From: Lysobacter_I brunescens
GTDB taxonomy: Bacteria > Pseudomonadota > Gammaproteobacteria > Xanthomonadales > Xanthomonadaceae
DNA length: 64,000 nucleotides
Direction: 5' to 3'
Assembly: GCF_042677005.1 (NCBI RefSeq)
Contig: NZ_JBHTIF010000004.1
Coordinates: forward strand, 248,001 to 312,000
Both the position numbers and the translations under genes were made by a program. Shown here in pieces: positions 7,270 through 20,988 of this stretch. A model generated the notes under the pieces. That model saw only the letters and a list, made by a program, of their open reading frames with translations, did no database searches and was not told the origin of the DNA. Position 1 is the stretch's first letter, and every line of letters starts with the position of its first letter.

Positions 7270-10200
7270 TCAGCCTTCGGCGGACAGCATCGACAGGCGG
7301 CGCACCGCGACCGAGGCGGTCGGGTAGTCCAGCGACTTCTGCGCGGCGACTTCGGCAAGCATGCCGAGCGTGAAGCGCAGCGCGGCATCGTCACGTTCCA
7401 GCCAGTGCTTGACCTTGGCATCGGGATTCGCGCCGGCCGTGGCGAGCACCTGCATGGTCAGCAGGCGCTGCTGCGCGGCGAGTTCGTCGCGCAGCGAGCC
7501 GCGCGCGACCGCGTGCCAGCGACCGTCGACCGCGAGCGAATCGATCTGCGCATACAGCCACGGCAGCTGCAGGGCTTCGCCGAGGCGGAAGTGGACCTTC
7601 GCCACTTCGACCGGCTTGAGCTTGCGCGCACGCGCCACTTCGATGATGTCGCAGCACGACTCGAGGTAGGGAATCGCCGCGAGCTGCTTCGCCAGCGCCT
7701 CCGGCATGCCCTTGGCCTTCCAGTCCTCGAAGCTGGCGTCGTACGCGGGACGCATCGTCGCCGGCAGGATGCCGGAACCGGCGCGGATCTCGCGGAAACC
7801 GGCGTGATAACGGTCGACCGCATCGGTGATCGCCGGGATCGCGCCCGGACGCGACAGCAGCCAGCGCGTCATCGAACGCAGCAGCGACCAGATGGTCTGC
7901 AGCGCATCGACCTGCACCGATTCCGGCACCTTGCCGTCGAGCGCGTCGATCTGCGCCCACAGCTCGCGTGCATCGAAGGTTTCGCGGGCGATGGTGAAGG
8001 CCTTCGCGACCTCGCCCGGCGTGCGACCGGAATCCTCGGTCATGCGCAGGGTGAAGGTCGACCCCATGCGATTGACCATCGAGTTGGTCACCGCCGTGGC
8101 GATGATCTCGCGCTTCAGGCGATGCTGTTCCATCGACTTGGCGTACTTCTGCTGCAGCGGCTGCGGGAAGTAGCGCACCAGCTCCTTCGAAAGATACGGA
8201 TCTTCCGGCACGTCGGAGTCGAGCAGCTGCTGGAACAGCACGATCTTCGAGTACGACAGCAGCACCGACAGTTCCGGACGGGTCAGGCCGATGCCGCGCG
8301 CCTTGCGGTCGGCGATCTCGGCGTCGCTGGGCAGGAACTCGATCTGGCGATCGAGCAGGCCCTGCGATTCGAGGGTCTTGATGAAGTGCTGCTTCGAGCC
8401 CAGGCGAGTGAGCGACATCCGCTGCATCAGGCTCAGCGCCTGGTTCTGGCGATAGTTGTCGTTGAGCACCAGCGCTGCGACCTCGTCGGTCATCGCCGCG
8501 AGCAGCTTGTTGCGCTCGGGCATCGTCAGCTTCTTCTTCTGCACTTCGCCGTTGAGCAGGATCTTGATGTTCACCTCGTGGTCGGAGGTGTCGACGCCGG
8601 CGGAGTTGTCGATGAAGTCGGTGTTGAGCAGCACGCCATTGAGCGCGGCTTCGATGCGACCGAGCTGGGTCAGGCCGAGGTTGCCGCCCTCGCCCACCAT
8701 CCGGCAGCGCAGTTCATTACCGTTGACGCGCAGACCGTTGTTGGCGCGATCGCCGACATCGGCGTGCGTTTCGCTGGACGCCTTGACGTAGGTGCCGATG
8801 CCGCCGTTCCACAGCAGGTCGACCGGCGCCTTCAGGATCGCGTTCATCAGCTCCATCGGGCTCATCGCGGTTGCATCGGAGGCGATGCCGAGCACGGCCT
8901 TGATCTCCGGCGACAGCGGGATCGACTTCGCCGAGCGCGGGAACAGGCCGCCGCCCTTGCTGATCAACGCCTTGTCGTAGTCTTCCCAGCTCGAACGCGG
9001 CAGCTTGAACATGCGGTCGCGTTCCTTGAACGAGATCGCCGAGTCCGGGTTCGGATCGAGGAAGATGTGGCGATGGTCGAAGGCGGCGACGAGGCGGATG
9101 TGCTTCGACAGCAGCATGCCGTTGCCGAACACGTCGCCGGACATGTCGCCGACGCCGACGCAGGTGAAGTCCTGCGTCTGGCAGTCGCGGCCGAGCGCGC
9201 GGAAGTGGCGCTTGACCGATTCCCAGCCGCCGCGCGCGGTGATGCCCATGCCCTTGTGGTCGTAGCCGACCGAGCCGCCGGAGGCGAACGCGTCGTCGAG
9301 CCAGAACCCATGGGCATTCGCGATGCCGTTGGCGATGTCGGAGAAGGTCGCGGTGCCCTTGTCGGCGGCGACGACGAGGTACGGGTCATCGCCGTCGTGG
9401 CGCACGACTTCGTCCGGCGGCACGATCTTGCCGCCGACGATGTTGTCGGTGATGTCGAGCAGGCCGTTGATGAAGCGCTTGTAGCAGGCCACGCCTTCGT
9501 TGAACCAGGCGTCGCGATCCACCGACGGATCCGGCAGCTGCTTGCAGAAGAAGCCGCCCTTCGAGCCGACCGGCACGATCACGGTGTTCTTCACCATCTG
9601 CGCCTTCACCAGGCCCAGCACTTCGGTGCGGAAGTCCTCGCGGCGATCCGACCAGCGCAGGCCGCCGCGCGCGACCGGGCCGAAGCGCAGGTGCACGCCT
9701 TCGACGCGCGGTCCGCAGACGAAGATTTCGCGATATGGGCGCGGCTTCGGCAGGTCCGGCACCTTCGAGGTGTCGAACTTGAAGCTGAGGTAGTCGGCCG
9801 GGCCGCCGTCGGCACGCAGGCCGTTGCGGTAGCGACCGCTGCGGTAGGTGATGTAGTAGTTGGTGCGCAGCGTGGCTTCGATCACGCCGACGAAGCTGCG
9901 CAGGATGCGGTCTTCGTCGAGGCTCGACACGCGATCGAGGAGCGTGGTGATCGAATTGCGCGTCGCTTCGAGCTGCGCTTCGCGCTTCGCGGCACGCGCG
10001 GCGATCACCGGCTCCACGGCGGCGAGCACGGTGGCATCGCCGGCGGCGATCGCGGTCAGCTGCTTGCGGATGCTGTCGGCGCCGGCCTTGATCTCGGCCT
10101 TCGATTCCCTGCCGGTGGCCGGGTCGAAGCGGGCCTCGAACAGTTCCGCCATCAGGCGGGCGAGGATCGGATAGCGCGCGAAGGTTTCCTCGACGTAGCT

Positions 10201-12261
10201 CTGCGAGAACGGCACGCCGATCTGCAGCAGGTACTTGCAGTACGCGCGCAGCATCGCGATCTGCTTCCACGACAAGTTCGCGGCGAGGATGAGCTTGTTG
10301 AAGCCGTCGTTCTCGGCATTGCCGCGCCAGATCTGCGCGAACGCGTCCTCGAAGTCCTCGTCGAGGTCGTCGACGTTGATGTCGCCGCGCGTGGTCTCGA
10401 CCTCGAAATCCTGGATGTAGGCGACGGTGCCGGCGGATTCGATGCGGAACGGATGCTCCGAGATCACGCGCAGGCCCATGTTCTCCATCATCGGCATCGC
10501 GTCGGACAGCGGGATGTCGTCGTGCAGGCGATAGAACTTGAAGCGCAGTCCACCGTCCTGGTCGCGGTAGAGGCTCAGGCGCAGGTCGTTGTCGGGGGTC
10601 AGCGCGGCGAGCTGCTCGACATCGTCGGCGGCGATCGCAGCGGAGGCCTTCTCGATGTAGGCGGGGGTCAGCGCGCGGCCGAAGCCGTTGGCCAGCGCGA
10701 GCCCGCGTTCCTCACCGTGGCGGGACACCAGCACTTCGCGCAGGTCGTCCTGCCAGTTGCGCACGATCGCGGCGAGTCGGGCATTGAGGCCGGCGGCGTC
10801 GATCTCGACCAGTTCGTCCTTGCGCGGACGGGCCAGCATGTGCAGCTGCGCCAGCGGCGAGTCGCCGAGCTGGATGGTGGAGTCCACGCGGTCGGCGTGC
10901 AGCACTTCGCGCAGCATCGCTTCGATGCGCAGGCGCATCTCGGTGTTGTAGCGGTCGCGCGGAATGTAGGCCAGTACCGAGTAGAAACGGCCGTAACGGT
11001 CGTGGCGCAGGAACAGCTTGCTGCGCACGCGCTCCTGCAGGTTGAGCACGCCGGTGGCCAGTTCGAACAGTTCCGCTTCGCTCGACTGGAACAGCTCGTC
11101 GCGCGGCAGCTTCTCGACGATGTGGCGCAGCGCCTTCCAGCTGTGGCCGGTGGGCGCCAGGCCGGACCTGGCCATCACCGCCTCATGCCGCTCGCGCACC
11201 AGCGGGATTTCCCAAGGACGGCGGGTGTAGGCACTGGAGGTGTACAGGCCGATGAAGCGCTGCTCGGCGACCGGGCGGCCTTCGGCGTCGTAGCTGAGCA
11301 CGCCGATGTAGTCCATGTAGCCGGGACGGTGCACGGTGGCGCGCGAATTGGTCTTGGTGAGGATCAGCGGGTCGACGTGGCCGGCCTGCTGCATGGTGTA
11401 GGCGGTCAGCGAGGCGACCTTGCGCGGCTTGCCGCTTTCGCGGCCGCGCAGCAGGCCCAGGCCGGAGGCCGGATCGGCAGCCAGCACTTCCTCGCCGCCC
11501 AGCTTCTTCACCTTGTACTCGCGGTAGCCGAGGAAGGTGAAGTGGTCGGCGGCGGCCCAGCCGAGGAAGGCCTGGGCTTCGGCGCGCATCGCGTCGCTGA
11601 CCGGCATGCGGCGCTTGCCGAGGTCTTCGGTCATGGCGAGCATGCGATCGCGCATCGCCGGCCAGTCTTCGACGATGCCGCGCACGTCGGCGAGCACGTC
11701 GCGGATGGCGCGCTCGATGATCGCCGAATCGGCTGCGGAGAGGCGGTCGATCTCCAGGCTCATCATCGACTCGGGCGCACCCTCGCCCACCGTCGTGATC
11801 CGGCCGGCCTTGTCGCGGGTCACGCGCAGGATCGGGTGGCCGAGGACATGCACGCCGATGCCGCGTTCCGCCAGGGCCATCATCACCGAGTCGACCAGGA
11901 ACGGCATGTCGTCGTTGACGATCTGCAGCACGGTGTGGGTCGATTCCCAGCCGTGCTTCGCGGCGACCGGATTGAAGAGGCGCACGTTCGCCGTGCCCGG
12001 CTTGCGCAGTCGCGCGAATTCGAGGAAGTCCGCAGCCAGCGCGGCCCAGGCGTCGGCACTGTGCGCCGGCAGCTCGTCCTCGCTCAGGCGCTGGTAGAAC
12101 GTGCCGGCGAAGGCGACGGCATCGGCTTCGCCGCGCTTGCCGGCGCGCTTGCGGATGGCGTCGAGGATGGGATCGAGCAGTCGCGATTCGCTTGCGTGCG
12201 ACTCGCCGCGCACCTGTTTTCGCTGGGTCGGGGTGCGCGGGGCGGAGGCTTTCTTGGTCAT
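7270..12261 (-). CDS. gdhB: NAD-specific glutamate dehydrogenase, large (180 kDa) class
   Basis: This very large protein (1663 residues) belongs to the GDH-180 class, which deaminates glutamate to 2-oxoglutarate with NAD+ for catabolism. An N-terminal regulatory half (ACT-like regions, with LVDSVMMAL) precedes the catalytic core. The core shows EIFVCGPRVEGVHLRFGPV, RGGLRWSDRREDFRTE, VPVGSKGGFF, GNGMLLSKHIRLVAAFDHRH and GGIGTYVK. A family-typical C-terminal helical domain follows. The ATG at 12261 (MTKKASAPRTPTQ) was taken as start; upstream frame is arginine/proline junk. It is monocistronic. Its product feeds the 2-oxoglutarate dehydrogenase encoded further along the window. Confidence 0.95.
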   Translation of the reverse strand: MTKKASAPRTPTQRKQVRGESHASESRLLDPILDAIRKRAGKRGEADAVAFAGTFYQRLSEDELPAHSADAWAALAADFLEFARLRKPGTANVRLFNPVAAKHGWESTHTVLQIVNDDMPFLVDSVMMALAERGIGVHVLGHPILRVTRDKAGRITTVGEGAPESMMSLEIDRLSAADSAIIERAIRDVLADVRGIVEDWPAMRDRMLAMTEDLGKRRMPVSDAMRAEAQAFLGWAAADHFTFLGYREYKVKKLGGEEVLAADPASGLGLLRGRESGKPRKVASLTAYTMQQAGHVDPLILTKTNSRATVHRPGYMDYIGVLSYDAEGRPVAEQRFIGLYTSSAYTRRPWEIPLVRERHEAVMARSGLAPTGHSWKALRHIVEKLPRDELFQSSEAELFELATGVLNLQERVRSKLFLRHDRYGRFYSVLAYIPRDRYNTEMRLRIEAMLREVLHADRVDSTIQLGDSPLAQLHMLARPRKDELVEIDAAGLNARLAAIVRNWQDDLREVLVSRHGEERGLALANGFGRALTPAYIEKASAAIAADDVEQLAALTPDNDLRLSLYRDQDGGLRFKFYRLHDDIPLSDAMPMMENMGLRVISEHPFRIESAGTVAYIQDFEVETTRGDINVDDLDEDFEDAFAQIWRGNAENDGFNKLILAANLSWKQIAMLRAYCKYLLQIGVPFSQSYVEETFARYPILARLMAELFEARFDPATGRESKAEIKAGADSIRKQLTAIAAGDATVLAAVEPVIAARAAKREAQLEATRNSITTLLDRVSSLDEDRILRSFVGVIEATLRTNYYITYRSGRYRNGLRADGGPADYLSFKFDTSKVPDLPKPRPYREIFVCGPRVEGVHLRFGPVARGGLRWSDRREDFRTEVLGLVKAQMVKNTVIVPVGSKGGFFCKQLPDPSVDRDAWFNEGVACYKRFINGLLDITDNIVGGKIVPPDEVVRHDGDDPYLVVAADKGTATFSDIANGIANAHGFWLDDAFASGGSVGYDHKGMGITARGGWESVKRHFRALGRDCQTQDFTCVGVGDMSGDVFGNGMLLSKHIRLVAAFDHRHIFLDPNPDSAISFKERDRMFKLPRSSWEDYDKALISKGGGLFPRSAKSIPLSPEIKAVLGIASDATAMSPMELMNAILKAPVDLLWNGGIGTYVKASSETHADVGDRANNGLRVNGNELRCRMVGEGGNLGLTQLGRIEAALNGVLLNTDFIDNSAGVDTSDHEVNIKILLNGEVQKKKLTMPERNKLLAAMTDEVAALVLNDNYRQNQALSLMQRMSLTRLGSKQHFIKTLESQGLLDRQIEFLPSDAEIADRKARGIGLTRPELSVLLSYSKIVLFQQLLDSDVPEDPYLSKELVRYFPQPLQQKYAKSMEQHRLKREIIATAVTNSMVNRMGSTFTLRMTEDSGRTPGEVAKAFTIARETFDARELWAQIDALDGKVPESVQVDALQTIWSLLRSMTRWLLSRPGAIPAITDAVDRYHAGFREIRAGSGILPATMRPAYDASFEDWKAKGMPEALAKQLAAIPYLESCCDIIEVARARKLKPVEVAKVHFRLGEALQLPWLYAQIDSLAVDGRWHAVARGSLRDELAAQQRLLTMQVLATAGANPDAKVKHWLERDDAALRFTLGMLAEVAAQKSLDYPTASVAVRRLSMLSAEG

Positions 12262-12456
12262 GGGCGTTGCGGTCCGTTGGTGGCGCCGATGGGCGCTGGC
12301 CGGGGGGTCATGCGTGCGCGCGACGCGGAGAGGCGCCGGCGGATCGTTGGTTGCGGTCGGTCTGCTCGGAATGCGAACGGCCGGCCGGCCCACCCCTGCC
12401 GCACCCGTCGTATCGCGCGACGGATGGCGGGGCGGACGCAGCCGGCCGGGGGTTCA

Positions 12457-13617
<1,161 letters not shown>

Positions 13618-13748
13618 GGGCGCATCCTCGGCTTGGATTGGAATGGGAAGGATCGAAACGCGCATTGTAGCCATCGCGTCGCGTATACCCCAGTACGCAG
13701 ACGCATGCGGTCCGGTTTCGCTTGACCGGCGGGGCGCCAAGGCCGACA

Positions 13749-13770
13749 ATCATCTTTGTATCGCGATGAT
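13749..13770 (+). promoter_or_regulatory. Candidate operator of the metH regulator operon
   Basis: An inverted repeat ATCATC-N10-GATGAT, with ATCGCGAT inside it, lies 14 bases before the regulator's ATG. It is placed well for autorepression by the ArsR-type protein. Assignment is by position and symmetry only. Confidence 0.4.
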
Positions 13771-13784
13771 GAGATATTGACGCC

Positions 13785-14714
13785 ATGGACCTCGAAGCCT
13801 GGTCAGCCCGACTGAAAGTCCTCGCCGACGCCACCCGCGTCCGGCTGCTGGCCCTGCTCGAACGCGAGGAACTGACGGTCGCCGAACTCTCGTCGATCAC
13901 CCGGCTGGCCCAGCCTAGGGTCTCGACCCATCTGGCGAAGCTGAAGGAAGCCGGGCTGGTCCGCGACCGCCGCGCCGGGGTCTCGGCCTACTACCGCTTC
14001 GACGAGGAAGCCATGGACGCGCCGCAGCGCTCGCTGTGGCGGACCCTGCGCGAGGGCAGCGACGACCCCCTGCTGCGCCAGGATGCCGAGCGCATCCCGG
14101 ACGTGCTGGCGGCCCGCGCCGCCGACGCCAACTGGGCCGACAGCGTGGCCGGCGACATGGAGCGGCACTACTCCCCGGGCCGGACTTGGGAAGCGATGGC
14201 CCGCTCGGCCCTGCCCCTGCTCGCACCGGGCAGCGTGCTGGACATCGCCTCCGGCGACGGCGTACTGGCCGAGCTGCTGGCCCCGCACTCCCGCGAGTAC
14301 ATCTGCGTCGACGCCAGCACCCGCGTGGTCACCGCTGCCAGCGACCGCCTGCGCCGGTTCCCCAACGTCCAGGTCCGCGAGGGCGACATGCACGCCCTGC
14401 CCTTCCCGGACGGTCATTTCGACCTGGTCGTGCTGATGCACGCCTTGACCTATGCGGCGCGTCCGGCGGTGGCCGTGGCCGAGGCCGCACGCGTGCTGCG
14501 CCCGGGCGGCCGCCTGCTGCTGAGCAGCCTGGCGAAGCACGAGCACCGCGCGGCGGTGGAAGCCTACGGCCACGTGAATCTCGGCTTCTCCGACAAGGAC
14601 CTGCGCAGGTTCGTCGAGAAGGCCGGCCTGCTCATCGCCACCAGCGAGACCGTGACCCGCGAGAAGCGTCCGCCGCATTTCGAGGTCATCTCGATCATCG
14701 GCACCAAGCCCTGA
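13785..14714 (+). CDS. ArsR-family regulator fused to a SAM-dependent methyltransferase domain
   Basis: The protein has 309 residues. Residues 1-80 form a winged helix of the ArsR type (LKVLADATRVRLLALLE, then the recognition helix RLAQPRVSTHLAKLKEAGLV and the wing RRAGVSAYYRF). There are no obvious metal-binding cysteines. Residues about 130-309 are a class I methyltransferase: motif I VLDIASGDG, acidic YICVDAS, and the post-motif FDLVVLMHALTY. The metH halves follow after 10 bases. The known SahR group of ArsR regulators represses SAM-cycle genes and responds to S-adenosylhomocysteine. I infer that this protein senses SAM or SAH through its C-terminal domain and controls metH. Whether it still methylates anything is unknown. 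Confidence 0.85.
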   Translation: MDLEAWSARLKVLADATRVRLLALLEREELTVAELSSITRLAQPRVSTHLAKLKEAGLVRDRRAGVSAYYRFDEEAMDAPQRSLWRTLREGSDDPLLRQDAERIPDVLAARAADANWADSVAGDMERHYSPGRTWEAMARSALPLLAPGSVLDIASGDGVLAELLAPHSREYICVDASTRVVTAASDRLRRFPNVQVREGDMHALPFPDGHFDLVVLMHALTYAARPAVAVAEAARVLRPGGRLLLSSLAKHEHRAAVEAYGHVNLGFSDKDLRRFVEKAGLLIATSETVTREKRPPHFEVISIIGTKP

Positions 14715-14724
14715 AGACACCGCC

Positions 14725-15881
14725 ATGAACCTGCCGTTGAACCCCGCCACCGTCACCCCGCCCGCCATCGGCGAGCGCCTGCCCTGGCTGCACCCCGAAC
14801 GCGTCGCCAAGCTTGAAGCCGCGCTCGCTTCGCGCATCCTGCTGCTCGACGGTGGCATGGGCACGATGATCCAGCAGTACGGCCTGCAGGAAGCCGACTA
14901 TCGCGGCGCTCGCTTCGCCGACGGCTTCGACGCGAAGTCGGCACCGGCCACCGACGACGCAGGCCACGCCCACGGCGCGGGCTGCGGCTGTGGCCATGAC
15001 CAGAAGGGCAACAACGACCTGCTGACCCTGACCCGGCCCGACGTGATCGGCGCGATCCACCGCGCCTACCTCGATGCCGGTGCCGACCTGCTCGAAACCA
15101 ACACCTTCAATTCGACGACCGTCTCGCTGCTCGACTACCGCCTGCAGCACCTGGCGTACGAACTGAATCTCGAAGGCGCACGCCTGGCACGCAAGGTCTG
15201 CGACGAGGTCGAGGCGCTGACGCCCGACCGGCCGCGCTTCGTCGTCGGCGTGCTCGGCCCGACCAGCCGCACCGCGTCGATCAGCCCGGACGTGAACCGC
15301 CCCGGCTTCCGTGCGATCTCCTTCGACGAGCTGCGCGTGGCCTATCGCGAAGCCGCCGATGGCCTGATCGACGGTGGCGCCGACGCGCTGATGGTCGAGA
15401 CGATTTTCGACACGCTCAACGCCAAGGCCGCGCTGTTCGCGATCGAGGAAGCCTTCGAGGCGCGCGGCGCACGCCTGCCGATCATGATCTCCGGCACGAT
15501 CACCGACGCGTCGGGGCGCACGCTCTCGGGCCAGACCGCCGAGGCCTTCTGGTACTCCCTGCGCCATGCACAGCCGCTGTCGATCGGCCTGAACTGCGCG
15601 CTCGGCGCGAAGGACCTGCGCGTGCATGTCGACGTGCTGTCGCAGGTCGCCGACACCCATGTCAGCGCGCATCCCAACGCCGGCCTGCCGAACGCCTTCG
15701 GCGGCTACGACGAAACGCCCGAGGACATGGCCGGCGTGCTGCGCGAGTTCGCCGAAGCCGGCCTGCTCAACATCGTCGGCGGCTGCTGCGGCACCACGCC
15801 CGCGCACATCCGCGCCATCGGCGACGTCGTGTCCGGACTGCCGCCGCGCGCGCTGCCCGTTCGTCCGGAGGCGCTGTCCGC

Positions 15882-15885
<4 letters not shown>
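14725..15885 (+). CDS. metH: Methionine synthase, homocysteine-binding half (split MetH, N-terminal)
   Basis: This 386-residue protein corresponds to the first module of cobalamin-dependent methionine synthase, which binds and activates homocysteine with zinc. Visible are LLLDGGMGTMIQQYGL, ETNTFNSTT and the zinc-ligand region with NCALGAKDL and GGCCGTTPAHIRAI. Between the FADG and KGNNDLL blocks there is an extra stretch (about residues 72-94) with HAHGAGCGCGH. As I recall E. coli MetH, it has only a few residues here. The stop overlaps the ATG of the second half (ATGA at 15882-15885), so translation is coupled. The split at a natural domain boundary indicates an organised two-subunit enzyme, not a frameshift. 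Confidence 0.93.
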
Positions 15886-18575
<2,690 letters not shown>

Positions 18576-18707
18576 GGGCCGTAGGCAGTCACAAGCGCTC
18601 AGCTTGCATCACCGGGATAGGTTCGTCGGTACCTGGCACGCGGTAAGGCATGCCGCCACCTTCCCGGCCATCTCCTGCCACATTCCTGTCCTCCACAGGG
18701 CTTTCGC

Positions 18708-18713
18708 TATAAT
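18708..18713 (+). promoter_or_regulatory. Probable promoter of the autotransporter operon (-10 box)
   Basis: A perfect TATAAT sits in a 283-base gap, 145 bases before the first autotransporter ATG; the -35 is poor. The leader contains a small hairpin (GTCAG/CTGAC near 18738-18753). Nothing else is evident in the gap. Confidence 0.5.
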
Positions 18714-18858
18714 CCGACGCCAATTACGAGGCTGGTCGTCAGTGCACGCTGACGCCGACGAGATCAAGGACAGAGCCAGCCAGGCAGAGTGCGGTGACAG
18801 AATCCACGACCGCACCAAGGTGCTTACCCAATGAGCGGATTCAAACAGGAGCTCCAGC

Positions 18859-20955
18859 ATGCGTCAATCCGGCCATTCAATCGCCTTCAGAAGGATCAGT
18901 GCTGCGCTCGCCCTCGCACTCTCATGCGGGTACGCCACAGCCGCCGACATCAGCGTCTACAGGCTGACGAATTTCGCGCCAACTGCGCTCTCTGCAGATG
19001 GCCGTCGAATCATTGGCCGATACCTGGTGAATAACTCCGGCAGCGTATGGTATCCATCCCGATATGCCGCTGCGTTCCTCGATGAGTACGGTGTCCTGCA
19101 CATGCTGCCGGGAACTGACGACCCCAGCGTATCCTTGATATCAGGTTCCACTTTTTCCGCATCAGGCATCAGTGCCGACGGGTCTGCGATTGTCGGCACG
19201 AAAAGGGAAATCCTGCGCTACCCCTACGAGAATAGAAGGGCGTACCTATGGACCGCATCGAACGGATTTCTGCTTTTTGACCCGGCCGCCACCTATCAAA
19301 GCAGCGAAGGCTACGGCATTTCTGGCGATGGGAGCACGGTCGTTGGAGCTTCACGCAATTCGTACCTATCTGGTCCTCCGGGACCAGTTCGGTACACCGC
19401 GACCGTCTGGCGAACGGGACATCTACCGCTCGATCTCGGTCGACTCGACCCGTCGCACGTCCATAGCTACGCAGTCGCGGCGTCGTACGATGGCTCGATC
19501 GTCGCAGGCCGATCATGCAACAGCAACGACATCAGCTGTCAGGCTTTCCGATGGAACTCGTCAACCGGGATGCACTCGCTCGGCACGCTGGACGGTGAGA
19601 TCAACAGTTATGCCACCGACATCTCGGCCGACGGCAGGTCCATAGTCGGAAGAGTTGGAAGACAAGGATTCATATGGAGACAGGAAACAGGCATGGTGGG
19701 TCTCGGGGCCCTGCCTGGGCTGACTGTCTCTTTCGCCAACGCAATTTCAGCCAACGGACGCGTGGTTGTCGGCTCATCCGGATTCCTATGGGCGGGAAGC
19801 GCGGAGACACAGGGTGAAAGAGCATATCGATGGACCGAGGCTTCGGGCATGCAGCCTGTGGACACCTGGCTGAACGAAAATGGCGTGACTTTGCCGGCCA
19901 ATCACCTCCTCCTGCGCGCGAATGACACGAACCACGACGGAAGCATCCTCATCGGGCGCGGACTGGACAGCGTGTCGCGAGCTTACTTCGACTGGATAGC
20001 CAGAGTCGGCAATGGAAGTACAGGCATCATCACCGACACCGTTGGTTTCAGACAAAGCCTCTGGGAGACAAGCGGCCTGATGGCGAACTTCTCATCCAGG
20101 CTTCCTGAGTACGTGACCTCAGGCATCCGCAGTCGCACGGGGCTCGACCGGGGTGCGTCCTCCGGAACCGGTTGCGCATGGGCAAGCGCCAGCCTCGACT
20201 TTTCGCAGGATGCAGCGAATCGCGGCCAGGCTGTCGATGCCGGCTTCTGCAGGGACTTCGGCGAATGGCGCATGCATGCGAGCCTCGGCCACGTCTCGAT
20301 GTCCGCAAAGCCATCGGACAGCGTGGAAGGCAGAGGCTACGCAAACCATTTCGCGATTGAAGCCACCCGAAGATTCGGCAACGGGTGGGAGTTCGATCTG
20401 CTCGCCGCCGCCGGCCGCTACAGGATGCAGCACGACCGCTCGTACATGAATGGCTCCGAGAGGGAGACCTCCTCCGGCGATGCGAATGGGCGCTATGCCG
20501 TCTACCGGGCGCGTGTTGTGGCACGGGACATGTGGAAGCCCGGGGAGACAAGCATCTCGCCCCAGTTTTCGATGACGCATTCACGCTCCATTCTCGACGC
20601 ATCCACCGAAACCGGCGGTCCGTTTGCTTCGAGCTATACGGGAGCGGAATGGAACAGCACCAACGCGTCACTGGGCGCGACGTTCGCCAGGGATGCTGGC
20701 GACCGCGCAACCCTGACCTCCACAGTCGAGTTCACACATCGAATCCGTGAACCCGATGCGACGATCATTGCCAATCCAGGCGTGCCACTGGGCATCGAAC
20801 TCGATGCCGACGACTTCGATCGCAATTGGCTGCGCGCTTCCGTGCAAATCGATTATGCGATGAGCCAGCGATCCAACCTACGTCTCGGACTGCACGGCAG
20901 TTCCATGGATCGTGCATCGTTCGGTATCGATGCGGCATATGCCCTCAAGTTCTGA
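18859..20955 (+). CDS. HAF-repeat autotransporter, first of two tandem paralogues
   Basis: This 698-residue exported protein has a signal peptide ending near ATAADIS. The passenger (to about residue 390) has six or so repeats built around xISxDGxxIVGxS, for example GISADGSAIVGT, GISGDGSTVVGAS and AISANGRVVVGSS. These are the HAF repeats of predicted extracellular beta-propeller proteins. The last 300 residues alternate polar and hydrophobic residues in beta strands and end in ALKF, the terminal Phe signature of an outer-membrane beta-barrel. It is best read as a type V autotransporter. AGGAG lies 8 bases before the ATG. GC is visibly lower than in flanking housekeeping genes. The ligand is unknown. 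Confidence 0.8.
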   Translation: MRQSGHSIAFRRISAALALALSCGYATAADISVYRLTNFAPTALSADGRRIIGRYLVNNSGSVWYPSRYAAAFLDEYGVLHMLPGTDDPSVSLISGSTFSASGISADGSAIVGTKREILRYPYENRRAYLWTASNGFLLFDPAATYQSSEGYGISGDGSTVVGASRNSYLSGPPGPVRYTATVWRTGHLPLDLGRLDPSHVHSYAVAASYDGSIVAGRSCNSNDISCQAFRWNSSTGMHSLGTLDGEINSYATDISADGRSIVGRVGRQGFIWRQETGMVGLGALPGLTVSFANAISANGRVVVGSSGFLWAGSAETQGERAYRWTEASGMQPVDTWLNENGVTLPANHLLLRANDTNHDGSILIGRGLDSVSRAYFDWIARVGNGSTGIITDTVGFRQSLWETSGLMANFSSRLPEYVTSGIRSRTGLDRGASSGTGCAWASASLDFSQDAANRGQAVDAGFCRDFGEWRMHASLGHVSMSAKPSDSVEGRGYANHFAIEATRRFGNGWEFDLLAAAGRYRMQHDRSYMNGSERETSSGDANGRYAVYRARVVARDMWKPGETSISPQFSMTHSRSILDASTETGGPFASSYTGAEWNSTNASLGATFARDAGDRATLTSTVEFTHRIREPDATIIANPGVPLGIELDADDFDRNWLRASVQIDYAMSQRSNLRLGLHGSSMDRASFGIDAAYALKF

Positions 20956-20988
20956 TCCGGACATCCCAATCTTCGCAATGAAGCAGCC

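Noticed and set aside
13618..13784. SAM or cobalamin riboswitch before the metH operon
   Set aside because: The leader is too short between the -10-like region and the regulator's ATG, and no conserved riboswitch core was seen.
18576..18858. tRNA or small gene in the 283-base gap
   Set aside because: No T-arm or anticodon-arm pattern and no frame with a ribosome binding site; only a promoter-like TATAAT and a small hairpin.
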